Origin: DATEGZ01 sp035279905
GTDB lineage: Bacteria; Acidobacteriota; Vicinamibacteria; Vicinamibacterales; SCN-69-37
NCBI GenBank assembly: GCA_035279905.1
Contig: DATEGZ010000116.1
Coordinates: 1 to 64,000 of the forward strand
Reading direction: 5' to 3'
Length of the DNA: 64,000 nt
Shown here in pieces: positions 50,232 through 58,540 of the stretch (positions are counted from its first letter, which is position 1; each line of letters opens with the position of its first letter). A program made the position numbers and the translations under genes. The notes beneath the pieces were generated by a model. The model had not been told where the DNA came from. It worked only from the letters and a program-made list of their open reading frames with translations, and searched no databases.

Positions 50232-51175
50232 CAGTGATGCCCGTCCAATGGTGCCGCTACTTCGCCGGCCTGACGAATCTTGCGGAACTCGATCGGCCCG
50301 TGATCGCCCTGCAACATGAGTGGCCCCGGCGCTCCTTCGTCGCTGTCGAGCGCGCCGCCGGTGATGCCGGGGATCTCCTGATTTGCGATGATCGTCGTCC
50401 CGTTCAGGATGACCTCGACCATGCGGCCCTTGAGCAGGACGTCGAAGGCCTGCCAGGCGCCGGGCTTCATCGAGACGTCGTCGGCGGGCGCGAGGAAACC
50501 GTAGATCGCGCCGGGGCCCTCGGCGTCGAGGCCCGGGGCATCCGCGATCTGCACCTCGTAGCGGCCGCGCAGGTAAACGCCGCTGTTCGAGCCTTTCGGA
50601 CATCGGAACTCGACGTGCAGCGTGAAATCGGTGAATCGCTGATCGCTGACGAGATTCGCGCCGCTCTTCGGGCTCGTGAGCGTGTGATCGACCACGACCC
50701 ATTGGCTCGTGCCGCGATCGGCGTGCCAGCCGCTCGTGTCGCGGCCGTTGAAGATCTCGATGGGATCGCCCCACTCGACGGGCGCGTCGCGGTGAAGCGA
50801 CGGCGCGCGAGCCGCCGTCCACGTCGCGTGCGTGCCCGACGGGTTGGTCAGCGATCCGGCGAGATGGTCGCCCTCGACTCTGCCTTCGACGCGCAGATCC
50901 TTGTCGCCAGATTCCCACTGCGGCGGGATCGAGAAACTAAACGTCTCGCCGGTGACGTCAATCTTCGAGATCGGCCTCGCGCTACCGACGATCCCGACGA
51001 ATCGACCGACGAGCGTGCGCGGACCGGACGTCTGGATCTCGAGCCACGACGGGCGCGGGCCGTTCGCAGTCGCGACCGTCAGATCCCAACGGCCCAGGAA
51101 TGGTGAGGCCTGCTGCGCCCTCCCTGTCGAACAAAAGAGGGCCAGGAGCACAACGACCAGTCGGGCGGGGGTCAC
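50231..51175 (-). CDS. Secreted DUF1080 (3-keto-disaccharide hydrolase-like) protein
   Basis: The product is 314 aa with a signal peptide (residues 1-21). A beta N-terminal domain ('FLGRWDLTVATANGPRPSWL') precedes the DUF1080 concanavalin-like sandwich: 'DPIEIFNGRDTSGWHADRGT', DFTLHVEFRCPKGSNSGVYL, 'VILNGTTIIANQEIPGITGG' and 'GPLMLQGDHGPIEFRKIRQA'. DUF1080 proteins can hydrolyse 3-keto-glycosides, but this one's substrate is not known. Confidence 0.88.
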   Translation of the reverse strand: MTPARLVVVLLALFCSTGRAQQASPFLGRWDLTVATANGPRPSWLEIQTSGPRTLVGRFVGIVGSARPISKIDVTGETFSFSIPPQWESGDKDLRVEGRVEGDHLAGSLTNPSGTHATWTAARAPSLHRDAPVEWGDPIEIFNGRDTSGWHADRGTSQWVVVDHTLTSPKSGANLVSDQRFTDFTLHVEFRCPKGSNSGVYLRGRYEVQIADAPGLDAEGPGAIYGFLAPADDVSMKPGAWQAFDVLLKGRMVEVILNGTTIIANQEIPGITGGALDSDEGAPGPLMLQGDHGPIEFRKIRQAGEVAAPLDGHH

Positions 51176-51193
51176 GAGTAACAGGATACTTGT

Positions 51194-51230
51194 GGTTCCG
51201 AGGTTCCGGAGTTCCGGGGTTCCGGGGTTC
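51194..51230. repeat. GGTTCCGG-type short repeats
   Basis: The stretch is four close copies of GGTTCCGGGG/GGTTCCGAG. It has the flanks but not the 44-bp palindrome of copies at 48483 and 62807. It lies in the space between the DUF1080 gene start and the ADOP gene end. Confidence 0.75.
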
Positions 51231-51241
51231 TGGAGTCGCGA

Positions 51242-53821
51242 CTACAAGCGGATCGCGGAAACCGGATCGACCCGCGATGCGCGGATCGCAGGCAACAGGC
51301 TGCCGGCCAGCTCGAATGCGACGGCGGCGGCGATTGCGACCGCGAACGTCCAGCCGTCCCCCGGGGAGATGCCGGCCAGCAGGGCCTGCATCGCGCGGCC
51401 GGCGGCGTACGCCAGCGCGCAACCTGCGACGATGCCGGCGATCACGAGGACCGCGGCTTCGCGCGTGACCATCGCGAGAATCGCGCGGGGCGCGGCGCCC
51501 AATGCGATGCGCACGCCAATCTCCTGCGTGCGCTGCGAGACCGTGAACGAGAGCAGGCCGTGAATCCCGACCGCCGCGAGCAGCAGCGCGAGCATCGCGA
51601 AGGCCGCAATCACGCGGAGCTGCACGCCGCGCGACGCCGTCTTGAGCGAGACGACCTGATCGATCGTCCGCACGTCCGAGATGGGCTGCTCGGGATCGAC
51701 GCGTCGGATAATCTCGCGGATCGGCTGCGCGAGCGCCGACGGATCGCCGCTCGCCACGTGCACCGCCAGATCGTTCGGAAAGTACCCGATCAGCGATCCA
51801 TCGCCAACCTGCTGGTAGGCCGCGTAGACCTGCGGCTCGCTCGCCTTCTCGAGGCCGCGCACGTGCACGTCGGCGGCAACGCCGACGACGATGCGCTCGG
51901 AGAACGCCTGCGTGAACGTGCGGCCAATCGGATCGAGGTCCGGCCACATGCGCTGCGCGAGCGACTCGCTGACGATCGCCGACGCCTGGCGGTCCGCGGT
52001 GTCCGAGGCGTTGAAATCGCGTCCCCGCCGCAGCGGAATCCCCATCGTCTTGAAATAGTCAGGCGTCACGAACCGCAGGCTGGCCGTGTCGCCGCCGCCG
52101 CGCATCGCGGCCTGGCCCTTCAGCGTCACGGGCCAGATGCCGCCGCCGCGCACGAGCGGCAGACCGCCGATGTAGGCCGCGTCGGTCACGCCCGGCAGCG
52201 CGCGCACTTCGGCGAGCACGCGGTCGTAGAACGCTACGCGCTTCGCGGGCGCTTCGTACCGCGGCCGCGGCAAATCCGTCCGAAGCGTGAGCACGCCCGA
52301 CGTCCGGAACCCCGGATCGACATGCTGCACCGTCCAGAGCGCACGCAGGAGCAGCCCCGCCGACACGAGCAGCACGACCGAGAGCGCGACTTCCGCGACG
52401 ACGAGCGCGCCACGCACGCGCTCTCTGGCGCCGCTGCCGGCACGCGCGCCCTCGCGCAAGCCGGCGACGTCCACGCGCCCCATCCGCAGTACGGGAATCA
52501 GACCGAAGACGAGCCCGGTCGCGATCGTGAGCAGGAACGCGAAGCCGAGAACGCGGACGTCAATCGACGGCGGATGCGCGATGGGCAGATCCGTCGGCAC
52601 GAGCTCGGTGAGCAGCGGCACTCCCGCCGTCGCGATCGCGATGCCGAGCACGCCGCCGAGTGTCGCGAGCACAAGGCTCTCCGTCACGAGCTGCCGGACG
52701 ATGCGCTCGCGTCCGGCGCCGAGCGCGGCCCGCACAGCCAGCTCGCGGCGGCGGCCCATCGCGCGCGCGATCAGAAGATTCGCGAGATTCGCGCAGACGA
52801 TCAGCAGCACGCAGATCGCCGCGCCGCCGAGCGCGAGGATGAGCGACCGCGGCTGCGACGAAATGTCGTCGCGCATCCACGTGATGACGGCGCCGGTGCG
52901 CTCGTTCTCGCGAGGAAACTGCTGCTCGAGCACCGCCGCGACGCGCGTGAACTCCGCCTGCGCCTGCTCGAGCCCGACGCCGGGCCGCAGGCGCGCCACG
53001 CCGTTCAGGAAATTGTCGGCGCGATCGACGTACACCTCTTCAGGGAAGCGCTGCGGCACCCACGCGTCGATGGATCGGTCCGGAAACCTGAAGTCCGGGG
53101 GCATGACGCCGAGCACGGTGTACGGCGCGTCGTTGAACGTCAGCGTCTGGCCGACGATGCTCGTGTCGCCGGCGAAGCGCGCCTGCCAGTACGCGTGGCT
53201 CAGGATCACGGTGCCGGGCGCCCCGGGCGCGTCGTTCGCCGGCGAGAAATCGCGGCCGATGCGCGGCGACACGCCGAGCACGCCGAACAGATCCGCTGAC
53301 ACGAGCCCGACCTCGACGCGCTCGGGCGCGCCGTGGCCCGACTGATTGAGCGAGAACGTCGTGTAGGTAGCCATCGCGCTCGCGACCGTGTTCATGCGCT
53401 TCCAGTCGCGGTAGTTCGCGGGCGAGAGCTCCATCCCCGAATAGCCGGGCGTCGTCTCCAGCACGTTCACGAGCCGGCCGGGATCGTGGAACGGCAGCGG
53501 CCGAAGCAGCATGAAGTCGGCGACGGAAAACACGGCCGTGTTCGCCCCGATGCCAAGCGCGACGATGGCGAGCGCGGTGGCGGCGAAGCCCGGCGACGCG
53601 CGCAGCCAGCGGAACGCGTAGCGCAGGTCCTGACGCGTGAGCTCCCAGTGCGCGAGCGCGGCGTTCAGGGCGATCTCGGGAATCGCGGCGCACCAGAGCC
53701 AGAGGCGGCCGGGCACGCCGGCGTCGCGCCAGCGATCGCCGAAGATCGCCGCCATCTCGCCGCCGTACTCGTGGCGAAACGACTTCGGGTAGAGGTGCAG
53801 GAGCGCGCGATACAGGCGCAT
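51242..53821 (-). CDS. ADOP-family permease with N-terminal extension
   Basis: The product is 859 aa. The first 60 residues (MRLYRALLHLYPKSFRHEYG) are the extra N-terminal segment found in a subset of ADOP permeases. Then come RQDLRYAFRWLRASPGFAAT, 'LAIVALGIGANTAVFSVADF', a MacB periplasmic domain, FtsX blocks (ICVLLIVCANLANLLIARAM) and the C-terminal DPVSAIRL. Its start overlaps the PadR stop (TGATG). Adjacent PadR-like regulators usually control such genes. Confidence 0.93.
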   Translation of the reverse strand: MRLYRALLHLYPKSFRHEYGGEMAAIFGDRWRDAGVPGRLWLWCAAIPEIALNAALAHWELTRQDLRYAFRWLRASPGFAATALAIVALGIGANTAVFSVADFMLLRPLPFHDPGRLVNVLETTPGYSGMELSPANYRDWKRMNTVASAMATYTTFSLNQSGHGAPERVEVGLVSADLFGVLGVSPRIGRDFSPANDAPGAPGTVILSHAYWQARFAGDTSIVGQTLTFNDAPYTVLGVMPPDFRFPDRSIDAWVPQRFPEEVYVDRADNFLNGVARLRPGVGLEQAQAEFTRVAAVLEQQFPRENERTGAVITWMRDDISSQPRSLILALGGAAICVLLIVCANLANLLIARAMGRRRELAVRAALGAGRERIVRQLVTESLVLATLGGVLGIAIATAGVPLLTELVPTDLPIAHPPSIDVRVLGFAFLLTIATGLVFGLIPVLRMGRVDVAGLREGARAGSGARERVRGALVVAEVALSVVLLVSAGLLLRALWTVQHVDPGFRTSGVLTLRTDLPRPRYEAPAKRVAFYDRVLAEVRALPGVTDAAYIGGLPLVRGGGIWPVTLKGQAAMRGGGDTASLRFVTPDYFKTMGIPLRRGRDFNASDTADRQASAIVSESLAQRMWPDLDPIGRTFTQAFSERIVVGVAADVHVRGLEKASEPQVYAAYQQVGDGSLIGYFPNDLAVHVASGDPSALAQPIREIIRRVDPEQPISDVRTIDQVVSLKTASRGVQLRVIAAFAMLALLLAAVGIHGLLSFTVSQRTQEIGVRIALGAAPRAILAMVTREAAVLVIAGIVAGCALAYAAGRAMQALLAGISPGDGWTFAVAIAAAVAFELAGSLLPAIRASRVDPVSAIRL

Positions 53822-54186
53822 CAGGCGCGCTCCGGGCGCAGGCCGACGGACCGCGCGATCTTGACGAGCGCGTCGAGCCGGCGCATTTCCGCTTCGGCGA
53901 CGCGCCGCCCGTACGGCGTCAGCCGGTAATACCGGCGCCGCTCGTCATCGTCCTTCGCCGCCGGCCGCTCGCGCGGCTCGACGATCAGCCCCTGGTCGAG
54001 CATCCGCTGGATCGACCGATACAGCGTCCCGGCGCTCAGCCGAAGCTGCCCGCCGGTTCGCGCCGCGACTTCCTGGATCATCGCGTAGCCGTGCCGATCT
54101 TCGTCGGCGAGGGCCATCAGGATGTGAAAGGTGGCAGAAGGCAGAGGCAGAAGCGTGTCGGGGGACGGGTCAGCTGATCGCACCAT
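53821..54186 (-). CDS. PadR-family transcriptional regulator
   Basis: The product is 121 aa. The winged helix is seen in LPLPSATFHILMALADEDRH, GYAMIQEVAARTGGQLRLS and AGTLYRSIQRMLDQGLIVE, with the wing in RRRYYRLTPYGRRVAEAE. Its gene is translationally coupled with the ADOP permease, the standard PadR-ADOP pair. The ATG lies right at the predicted transcription start. Confidence 0.92.
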   Translation of the reverse strand: MVRSADPSPDTLLPLPSATFHILMALADEDRHGYAMIQEVAARTGGQLRLSAGTLYRSIQRMLDQGLIVEPRERPAAKDDDERRRYYRLTPYGRRVAEAEMRRLDALVKIARSVGLRPERA

Positions 54187-54189
54187 GTC

Positions 54190-54217
54190 AGTGTATCCAC
54201 AGTGGCTATATTGTCAA
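54190..54217 (-). promoter_or_regulatory. PadR promoter with possible operator
   Basis: On the minus strand, TTGACA (54217-54212) and TACACT (54195-54190) are a good -35 and -10 with a 16-base spacer. The -10 ends four bases before the ATG at 54186, so the transcript may be leaderless. The flanking GTGTCCA and TGGATACAC form an imperfect inverted repeat around the spacer, a possible PadR operator. Confidence 0.6.
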
Positions 54218-54237
54218 TGGACACAGACGAGAAACGG

Positions 54238-54278
54238 GTTCGTTGGGTTCGTTGGGTTCGTTGGGTTCGTTGGGTTGG
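54238..54278. repeat. 9-bp tandem repeat
   Basis: GTTCGTTGG is repeated four times in a row, then GTTGGG. It is upstream of the PadR promoter, about 20 bases from its -35. Copy-number variation is possible. Confidence 0.9.
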
Positions 54279-54287
54279 GTGCACGCA

Positions 54288-54332
54288 GAACCGCGGAACC
54301 CCGGAGCCTCGGAACCCCGGAACCCCGGAACC
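54288..54332. repeat. GGAACCCC-type short repeats
   Basis: The stretch contains GGAACCCCGGAACCCCGG and related units and ends at the stop of the TPR-like gene (54332). It is the same family as the flanks at 48483, 51194 and 62807. Confidence 0.8.
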
Positions 54333-55423
54333 TATTTCAGTCTTTTAATAGCCGCGTCCGATCTTGCCGCCAGGCCGTTCACGTCGTTCTTCGCGACGGC
54401 TTCGTGCAGCGCCTGCCAGGTCTTGAGCGCTTCGGCGCGGTCGCCGGCCGCTTCGAGCAGCGTGGCGAGGCAGGCGTCGCGGCTCGTCGGTGGCTCGCCG
54501 CCGCCGGGCTGGTGTGCCGGATCGTAGAAGAGGGCGCGAAACGTCGCGACCTGCTCGGCGGCTGGCGCCGCGGCGAGGATCGCCTGCATGCCGCGATCGT
54601 TCTGCTCGAATCCGCAGGCGAATGTGTACGCGCTGAACAGATCATGGCGCGTGACGTCACCGATTGGATCGCCCTGCTTTCGCATGTCGTTGACGACGGC
54701 GACGAGCGCCGGGTGGCCATCCCACTGGCGATTGTCGGCAGCCGCGATCTGGAGCTGCCGGACGAACGGGCGCGCGCGTTTCGCCGCGACCGCGGCGGCG
54801 AACTCCGCCATCACCTGGTCCATCGGCGCGTTCTGCCGCTCGAGGAAATGGCCGAGGAATGCGTGCGCGTACGGATTGGCCGGATCGACGGCCAGCGCCG
54901 CGCGGTACTGCGCCATCGGGTCCCCCGATCGCCGTCCGTCGCGCGATTCGAGGTAGCTGGCCCATCCGAGATGCGCGATGAGGTCGGCCTTGCGCGCGCC
55001 GCTCGCGTCGGCCGCGCCACGCGTCATGATCGGCGTGAGCTTTTCGGTCACCTCGGAAAACGTCTTGCCCTCGCCGTGGCTCAGATTCTCGACCCACGCC
55101 ATCGCGACGTCTTCCTGCGCCTCGCGCACCTTGCGCGCGTCGGCGCTGAGCTGGCCGGTGAGCTTCGACAGCATCCCGCCGGACTCGGCGATCTTGAGCG
55201 CCTGCTCGAGACTCGCCCACGCACCGGGATAGTCGCCCGCCTGCGCCTGCATCTGCTCCACGCGCGTGAGCTCGCCGATCTGCCGCTGGCGCTCGCGCGT
55301 ATCACCGACGAGCCGCACGAGCTGGATCACCGCGAACAGCAGCGCCAGCACGGCGGAGCCGCGGGTCACCCACTTTATGATGGTGTCGCCCGACGAGGGC
55401 GGAGGCGGGGGCGGGTGTTTCAT
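54332..55423 (-). CDS. Membrane-anchored TPR-like protein
   Basis: The product is 363 aa. A proline-rich cytoplasmic start (MKHPPPPPPSSGD), one membrane helix at about residues 20-40, then helical repeats. TPR-like pairs are visible in AGDYPGAWASLEQALKIAES and 'PMAQYRAALAVDPANPYAHA', and in the C-terminal DRAEALKTWQALHEAVAK. Probable protein-protein scaffold. It lies downstream of the FHA-phosphatase gene, separated by an AT-rich repeat. Confidence 0.7.
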   Translation of the reverse strand: MKHPPPPPPSSGDTIIKWVTRGSAVLALLFAVIQLVRLVGDTRERQRQIGELTRVEQMQAQAGDYPGAWASLEQALKIAESGGMLSKLTGQLSADARKVREAQEDVAMAWVENLSHGEGKTFSEVTEKLTPIMTRGAADASGARKADLIAHLGWASYLESRDGRRSGDPMAQYRAALAVDPANPYAHAFLGHFLERQNAPMDQVMAEFAAAVAAKRARPFVRQLQIAAADNRQWDGHPALVAVVNDMRKQGDPIGDVTRHDLFSAYTFACGFEQNDRGMQAILAAAPAAEQVATFRALFYDPAHQPGGGEPPTSRDACLATLLEAAGDRAEALKTWQALHEAVAKNDVNGLAARSDAAIKRLK

Positions 55424-55429
55424 TGGATC

Positions 55430-55516
55430 AACTTAGAACTTAGAACTCAAAACTTCAAACTTCGGAGGATCACGGGGGCTCCTCAGTTCTAAGTTCTAAG
55501 TTTTAAGTTCTAACTT
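55430..55516. repeat. AT-rich inverted AACTTAGA repeats
   Basis: Two arms of the motif AACTTAGA/TTCTAAGT (ACTTAGAACTTAGAACT at 55431-55447 and AGTTCTAAGTTCTAAG at 55485-55500) face each other around a GC-rich centre. The sequence is strikingly AT-rich for this genome. Function may be a transcription terminator-like hairpin or a mobile MITE-like relic. Confidence 0.7.
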
Positions 55517-57111
55517 GATCCCTGCTTGCCTCGGTATTGCAGGGCAAGCAGCGTGAGATCATCCTCCGGCGGCGCGCCCGCCTCGAACCGTTCCACCGTC
55601 GCCGCTACGTGATTCACGAGCGCCTCCGGGGCAAGACCGGACGAGAAGGCAAACGCCCGATCGAGCCGTTCGCTGCCGAACTGCTCGCCGGCGGCGTTGC
55701 GCGCGTCCGTCGCGCCATCGGTGTAGAGCACGAGCGTCGTGCCGGGCTCGAGTTGCAGGTGGGTCTCCGCGTACGCGCAGTCCTCGACGACGCCGAGGGC
55801 CATGCACTTGGTGAGATCGGGCGTCGACATGCGGCCGCCGGGCGAGAGGAGCACCGCGGGATTGTGGCCGGCATCGACAATCGCGAGCCGGCCCGAGGCC
55901 AGCTCGAGGCAGCCGACGATCGCCGTGACGAACGTCAGCCGTTCGTTGTCGCGGCTGAGCTCGCGGTTCATGCGCGACACGACGTCTGCAACGCTGGCGC
56001 TGCCGGCGATCGTCGCGCGGAACAGCGTCTTCGCCACCGCCATGTACAACGCCGCCGCGACGCTCTTGCCGGCGACGTCCGCCACGATGAACCACAGCCG
56101 CCCGGCGTCTTCGACGAAGTCGTACAGGTCGCCGCCGACCGAGCGCGCGGGCTGCAGCCGCGCGGCGAGCGCGACCTCGGGACGCGCGGGCAGATCGCGC
56201 GGCAGCATCGACATCTGCAGGTCATGCGCGATCGAGAGCTCGTGCTCGAACACCTTCCGGGCCGCCGACTCTTCGGCGAGCGCGACGTTGCGCACGCGCA
56301 GCGCGGCCGCCGACGCCAGCGAGACGAGCAGTTCGAGATCGTTCTCCGAAAACCGGCGGACGCTCGCGCGCGAGCAGAGCGCGATCAGCCCGAGCGTGCC
56401 CGTTGCGTCCACGAGCGGCGCGGCCAGCACGCTCCGGATACCCGACGCCATGATCGAGTCGGATCCTGAAAAGCGATCGTCAATCGCCGCGTCGATGACG
56501 AGCGCGGGCTTCGACTTGCCCGCCACCTCGTCGATCAACCGGCGCGAAATCACCATCGCCGTCTTCACGCTCGGCAGCCGGCGGCTGGCGGCCGGCTCGA
56601 ACTGCCCGGACGGCGTGCGAAGCAGGATGATCCCTTCCTCGGGCCGCAGCACGTCGAACGACCGATCGAGAATCAGCTGGAGGAGCTCGGGCAGCGAGAT
56701 CGCCGTCGCGAGCGCGCGATGGATCTCGTTGAGCGTGCGGAGCCGCGCGGCCTGCCGCGGGCCGGCGCTGTCGATGCTCGAGACCGGCTCGGGCTCCTCC
56801 GCGGTGGCGCCGGACGCGGCGTCGTCCAGGACGTGCACGACCGTCCCGCCCATCTTGAGGCGATCGCCGGGATGGATGGCCGTCGCGCCCTCGATCGTGC
56901 TGCCGTTGAGCTGCGTGCGATTGGTCGCGCCGAGATCTTCGATCCACCAGACGTCCTGCCGGAACACGAAGCGCGCGTGCTGCCGCGAGACGCTCGAGTC
57001 GTTGATGACGACCCCGGCCGTGCTCGCGCGGCCGATGATGGTCTCGCCGCCCTGCAGGTCGTGCGTGAACGGATCGCCCCCCGGCGGCTCGACGCGCAGA
57101 CGCACGATCAT
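55510..57111 (-). CDS. FHA-GAF-SpoIIE (PP2C-type) phosphatase, RsbU-like
   Basis: The product is 533 aa. FHA domain about 20-95 (ETIIGRASTAGVVINDSSVS, RQHARFVFRQ), which binds phosphothreonine; GAF domain about 140-275; PP2C SpoIIE domain about 320-530 with SVGGDLYDFVEDAGRLWFIV and ADVAGKSVAAALYMAVAK, whose Asp residues bind metal. It probably dephosphorylates the STAS antagonist encoded next door. The stop lies by the AT-rich repeat; ATGA overlaps the STAS stop. Confidence 0.93.
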   Translation of the reverse strand: MIVRLRVEPPGGDPFTHDLQGGETIIGRASTAGVVINDSSVSRQHARFVFRQDVWWIEDLGATNRTQLNGSTIEGATAIHPGDRLKMGGTVVHVLDDAASGATAEEPEPVSSIDSAGPRQAARLRTLNEIHRALATAISLPELLQLILDRSFDVLRPEEGIILLRTPSGQFEPAASRRLPSVKTAMVISRRLIDEVAGKSKPALVIDAAIDDRFSGSDSIMASGIRSVLAAPLVDATGTLGLIALCSRASVRRFSENDLELLVSLASAAALRVRNVALAEESAARKVFEHELSIAHDLQMSMLPRDLPARPEVALAARLQPARSVGGDLYDFVEDAGRLWFIVADVAGKSVAAALYMAVAKTLFRATIAGSASVADVVSRMNRELSRDNERLTFVTAIVGCLELASGRLAIVDAGHNPAVLLSPGGRMSTPDLTKCMALGVVEDCAYAETHLQLEPGTTLVLYTDGATDARNAAGEQFGSERLDRAFAFSSGLAPEALVNHVAATVERFEAGAPPEDDLTLLALQYRGKQGSS

Positions 57112-57455
57112 GGACCCGCCACGCGCGCGACCGCCGCGTCGCGCGTTCCGTCCACGGCAAAGAGCGGCAGAAATCCCGCCAGGCTGAACACCATCTTCAC
57201 CGGCTCGCCCATCGCGCAGAGCGCGACGTGACCGCGCGCGTCCTTCATCTTCTTGGCGAGCGCGAGCATCACGCGCAGGCCCGCGCTGCTGATGTACTCG
57301 ACGCCCGCGAAATCGACGACGACTTTGCGCTCGCCCGCGGCGACGAGCGTCTGGAGATGCTGCTCGAGCCGATCCGACGAGGTGCTGTCGATCCGTCCGA
57401 CCGGCGCGACCACCACGACTCCGCGTTCGCGTGTTTCAGCAATCTCCATGTCCAT
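57108..57455 (-). CDS. STAS-domain anti-sigma factor antagonist
   Basis: The product is 115 aa. The STAS domain is GVVVVAPVGRIDSTSSDRLE with KVVVDFAGVEYISSAGLRVM; the phosphorylation-site serine is at about residue 56-57 in YISSAGL. It would switch partners between the kinase gene upstream and the phosphatase downstream. Overlaps both neighbours. Confidence 0.92.
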   Translation of the reverse strand: MDMEIAETRERGVVVVAPVGRIDSTSSDRLEQHLQTLVAAGERKVVVDFAGVEYISSAGLRVMLALAKKMKDARGHVALCAMGEPVKMVFSLAGFLPLFAVDGTRDAAVARVAGP

Positions 57456-57900
57456 CCTTGGTCCGGCGCCCCGCGCCCGGCTCGTCGCGGCGCATCCGCC
57501 ACGTCAGCTTCAGGTGATTGTGCTCGTCCCGCCGCTCGTACGCCAACTCGTCGAGCAGCTCCTCGGCGAGGACGATCCCGAGCCCGCCAGGCCGCCGCGA
57601 TTCGAGCGGCGAGGAGGTGTCGGGCGGCGGCGCCTGCCGCGGATCGAACGCCGGTCCGCTGTCGACGACCTCCACCGACACCGCGCGGCCGTCATGCGTG
57701 AAGGTCAGCGCGATCGTCCCGCCCGCGTCCTTGTAGCCGTGCCGGACGATGTTCGAGAGGATCTCGTCGAGGGCGACTTGAAAGCGCCAGCGGGCCTCCG
57801 GCGGCACGCCGCGATCCCGGCAAAACTCGTCGAACGCGGCCGCCGCACGGCCGACGCCGGCGCTCGTGCCCGGCACGGAGACGGTCTCGTGAGCCGTCAT
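57436..57900 (-). CDS. RsbW-like serine kinase/anti-sigma factor
   Basis: The product is 154 aa. The HATPase_c fold is indicated by FQVALDEILSNIVRHGYKDA (N box), VEVVDSGPAFDPRQAPPP (G1 box) and 'GGLGIVLAEELLDELAYERR'. Such proteins phosphorylate STAS antagonists and bind a sigma factor. It overlaps the STAS gene by 20 bases and is divergent from the ECF gene at 57989. Which sigma factor it holds is unknown. Confidence 0.9.
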   Translation of the reverse strand: MTAHETVSVPGTSAGVGRAAAAFDEFCRDRGVPPEARWRFQVALDEILSNIVRHGYKDAGGTIALTFTHDGRAVSVEVVDSGPAFDPRQAPPPDTSSPLESRRPGGLGIVLAEELLDELAYERRDEHNHLKLTWRMRRDEPGAGRRTKDGHGDC

Positions 57901-57961
57901 AGGCCTCGGGCGCGAATCATATATTTCCTCGGGGATTGGTGGTAAAACCGTCCCGCCCGCC

Positions 57962-57986
57962 AACTTTCCCGGGGTTGGCGTGTAAT
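57962..57986 (+). promoter_or_regulatory. Putative ECF-type promoter before the second sigma gene
   Basis: AACTTT (57962-57967) resembles an ECF -35 and GTGTAAT (57980-57986) a -10, close to the ATG at 57989, so the transcript might be leaderless. It resembles the arrangement at 19886-19915. Autoregulation is inferred, not shown. Confidence 0.4.
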
Positions 57987-57988
57987 TC

Positions 57989-58540
57989 ATGCTGGAGCCC
58001 AATGACGACGCCAGCCTGGTGGCCCGCTGTCTTAGAGGGGACCAGGGGGCGTTCGAGCCGCTCGTCACGAAGTACGAGCGCGTGCTGTTTTCAGTCGCCC
58101 TTCGACTCGTGGGCAACTACGAAGACGCCCGCGACGCGACGCAGAACGCGTTCGTTCGCGCGTACGAGCACCTCGACACGTTCGATCCGGCCCGCAAGTT
58201 CTTCAGCTGGATCTACCGGATCGTCGTCAATGAGTGCCTGAACCTGCGGCGGGCGCGGCACCCGAACGAGCCGCTCGCCGATACGCTCGAATCACCAGGC
58301 GGCGCGTTCGATGCGCTGGCCGCGGCCGAGGCGAGCGATCGGATTCAGGCCGCGTTGATGGCTCTGACGCCGGAGTACCGCGTCGTCGTGGTGCTCCGGC
58401 ACTTTGTGGATATGTCGTACGAGGAGATCAGCGACGTGCTCGGCGTGCCGGACAAGACTGTGAAATCCCGGCTGTTTTCGGCCCGCAAGCGCCTCGCCGA
58501 GCTCCTCGGGACGACCGTTAAACAAGGACTCGACCGATGA
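57989..58540 (+). CDS. ECF-type RNA polymerase sigma factor
   Basis: The product is 183 aa. Region 2 is seen in YERVLFSVALRLVGNYEDAR then DATQNAFVRAYEHLDTFDP; region 4 in MSYEEISDVLGVPDKTVKSR. The stop overlaps the next start (ATGA), a classic sigma/anti-sigma coupling. Divergent from the RsbW-like gene by 88 bases. Confidence 0.93.
   Translation: MLEPNDDASLVARCLRGDQGAFEPLVTKYERVLFSVALRLVGNYEDARDATQNAFVRAYEHLDTFDPARKFFSWIYRIVVNECLNLRRARHPNEPLADTLESPGGAFDALAAAEASDRIQAALMALTPEYRVVVVLRHFVDMSYEEISDVLGVPDKTVKSRLFSARKRLAELLGTTVKQGLDR

Noticed and set aside
51560..53299. Long plus-strand frame opposite the ADOP permease
   Set aside because: Arg/His-rich shadow of a well supported ADOP gene.
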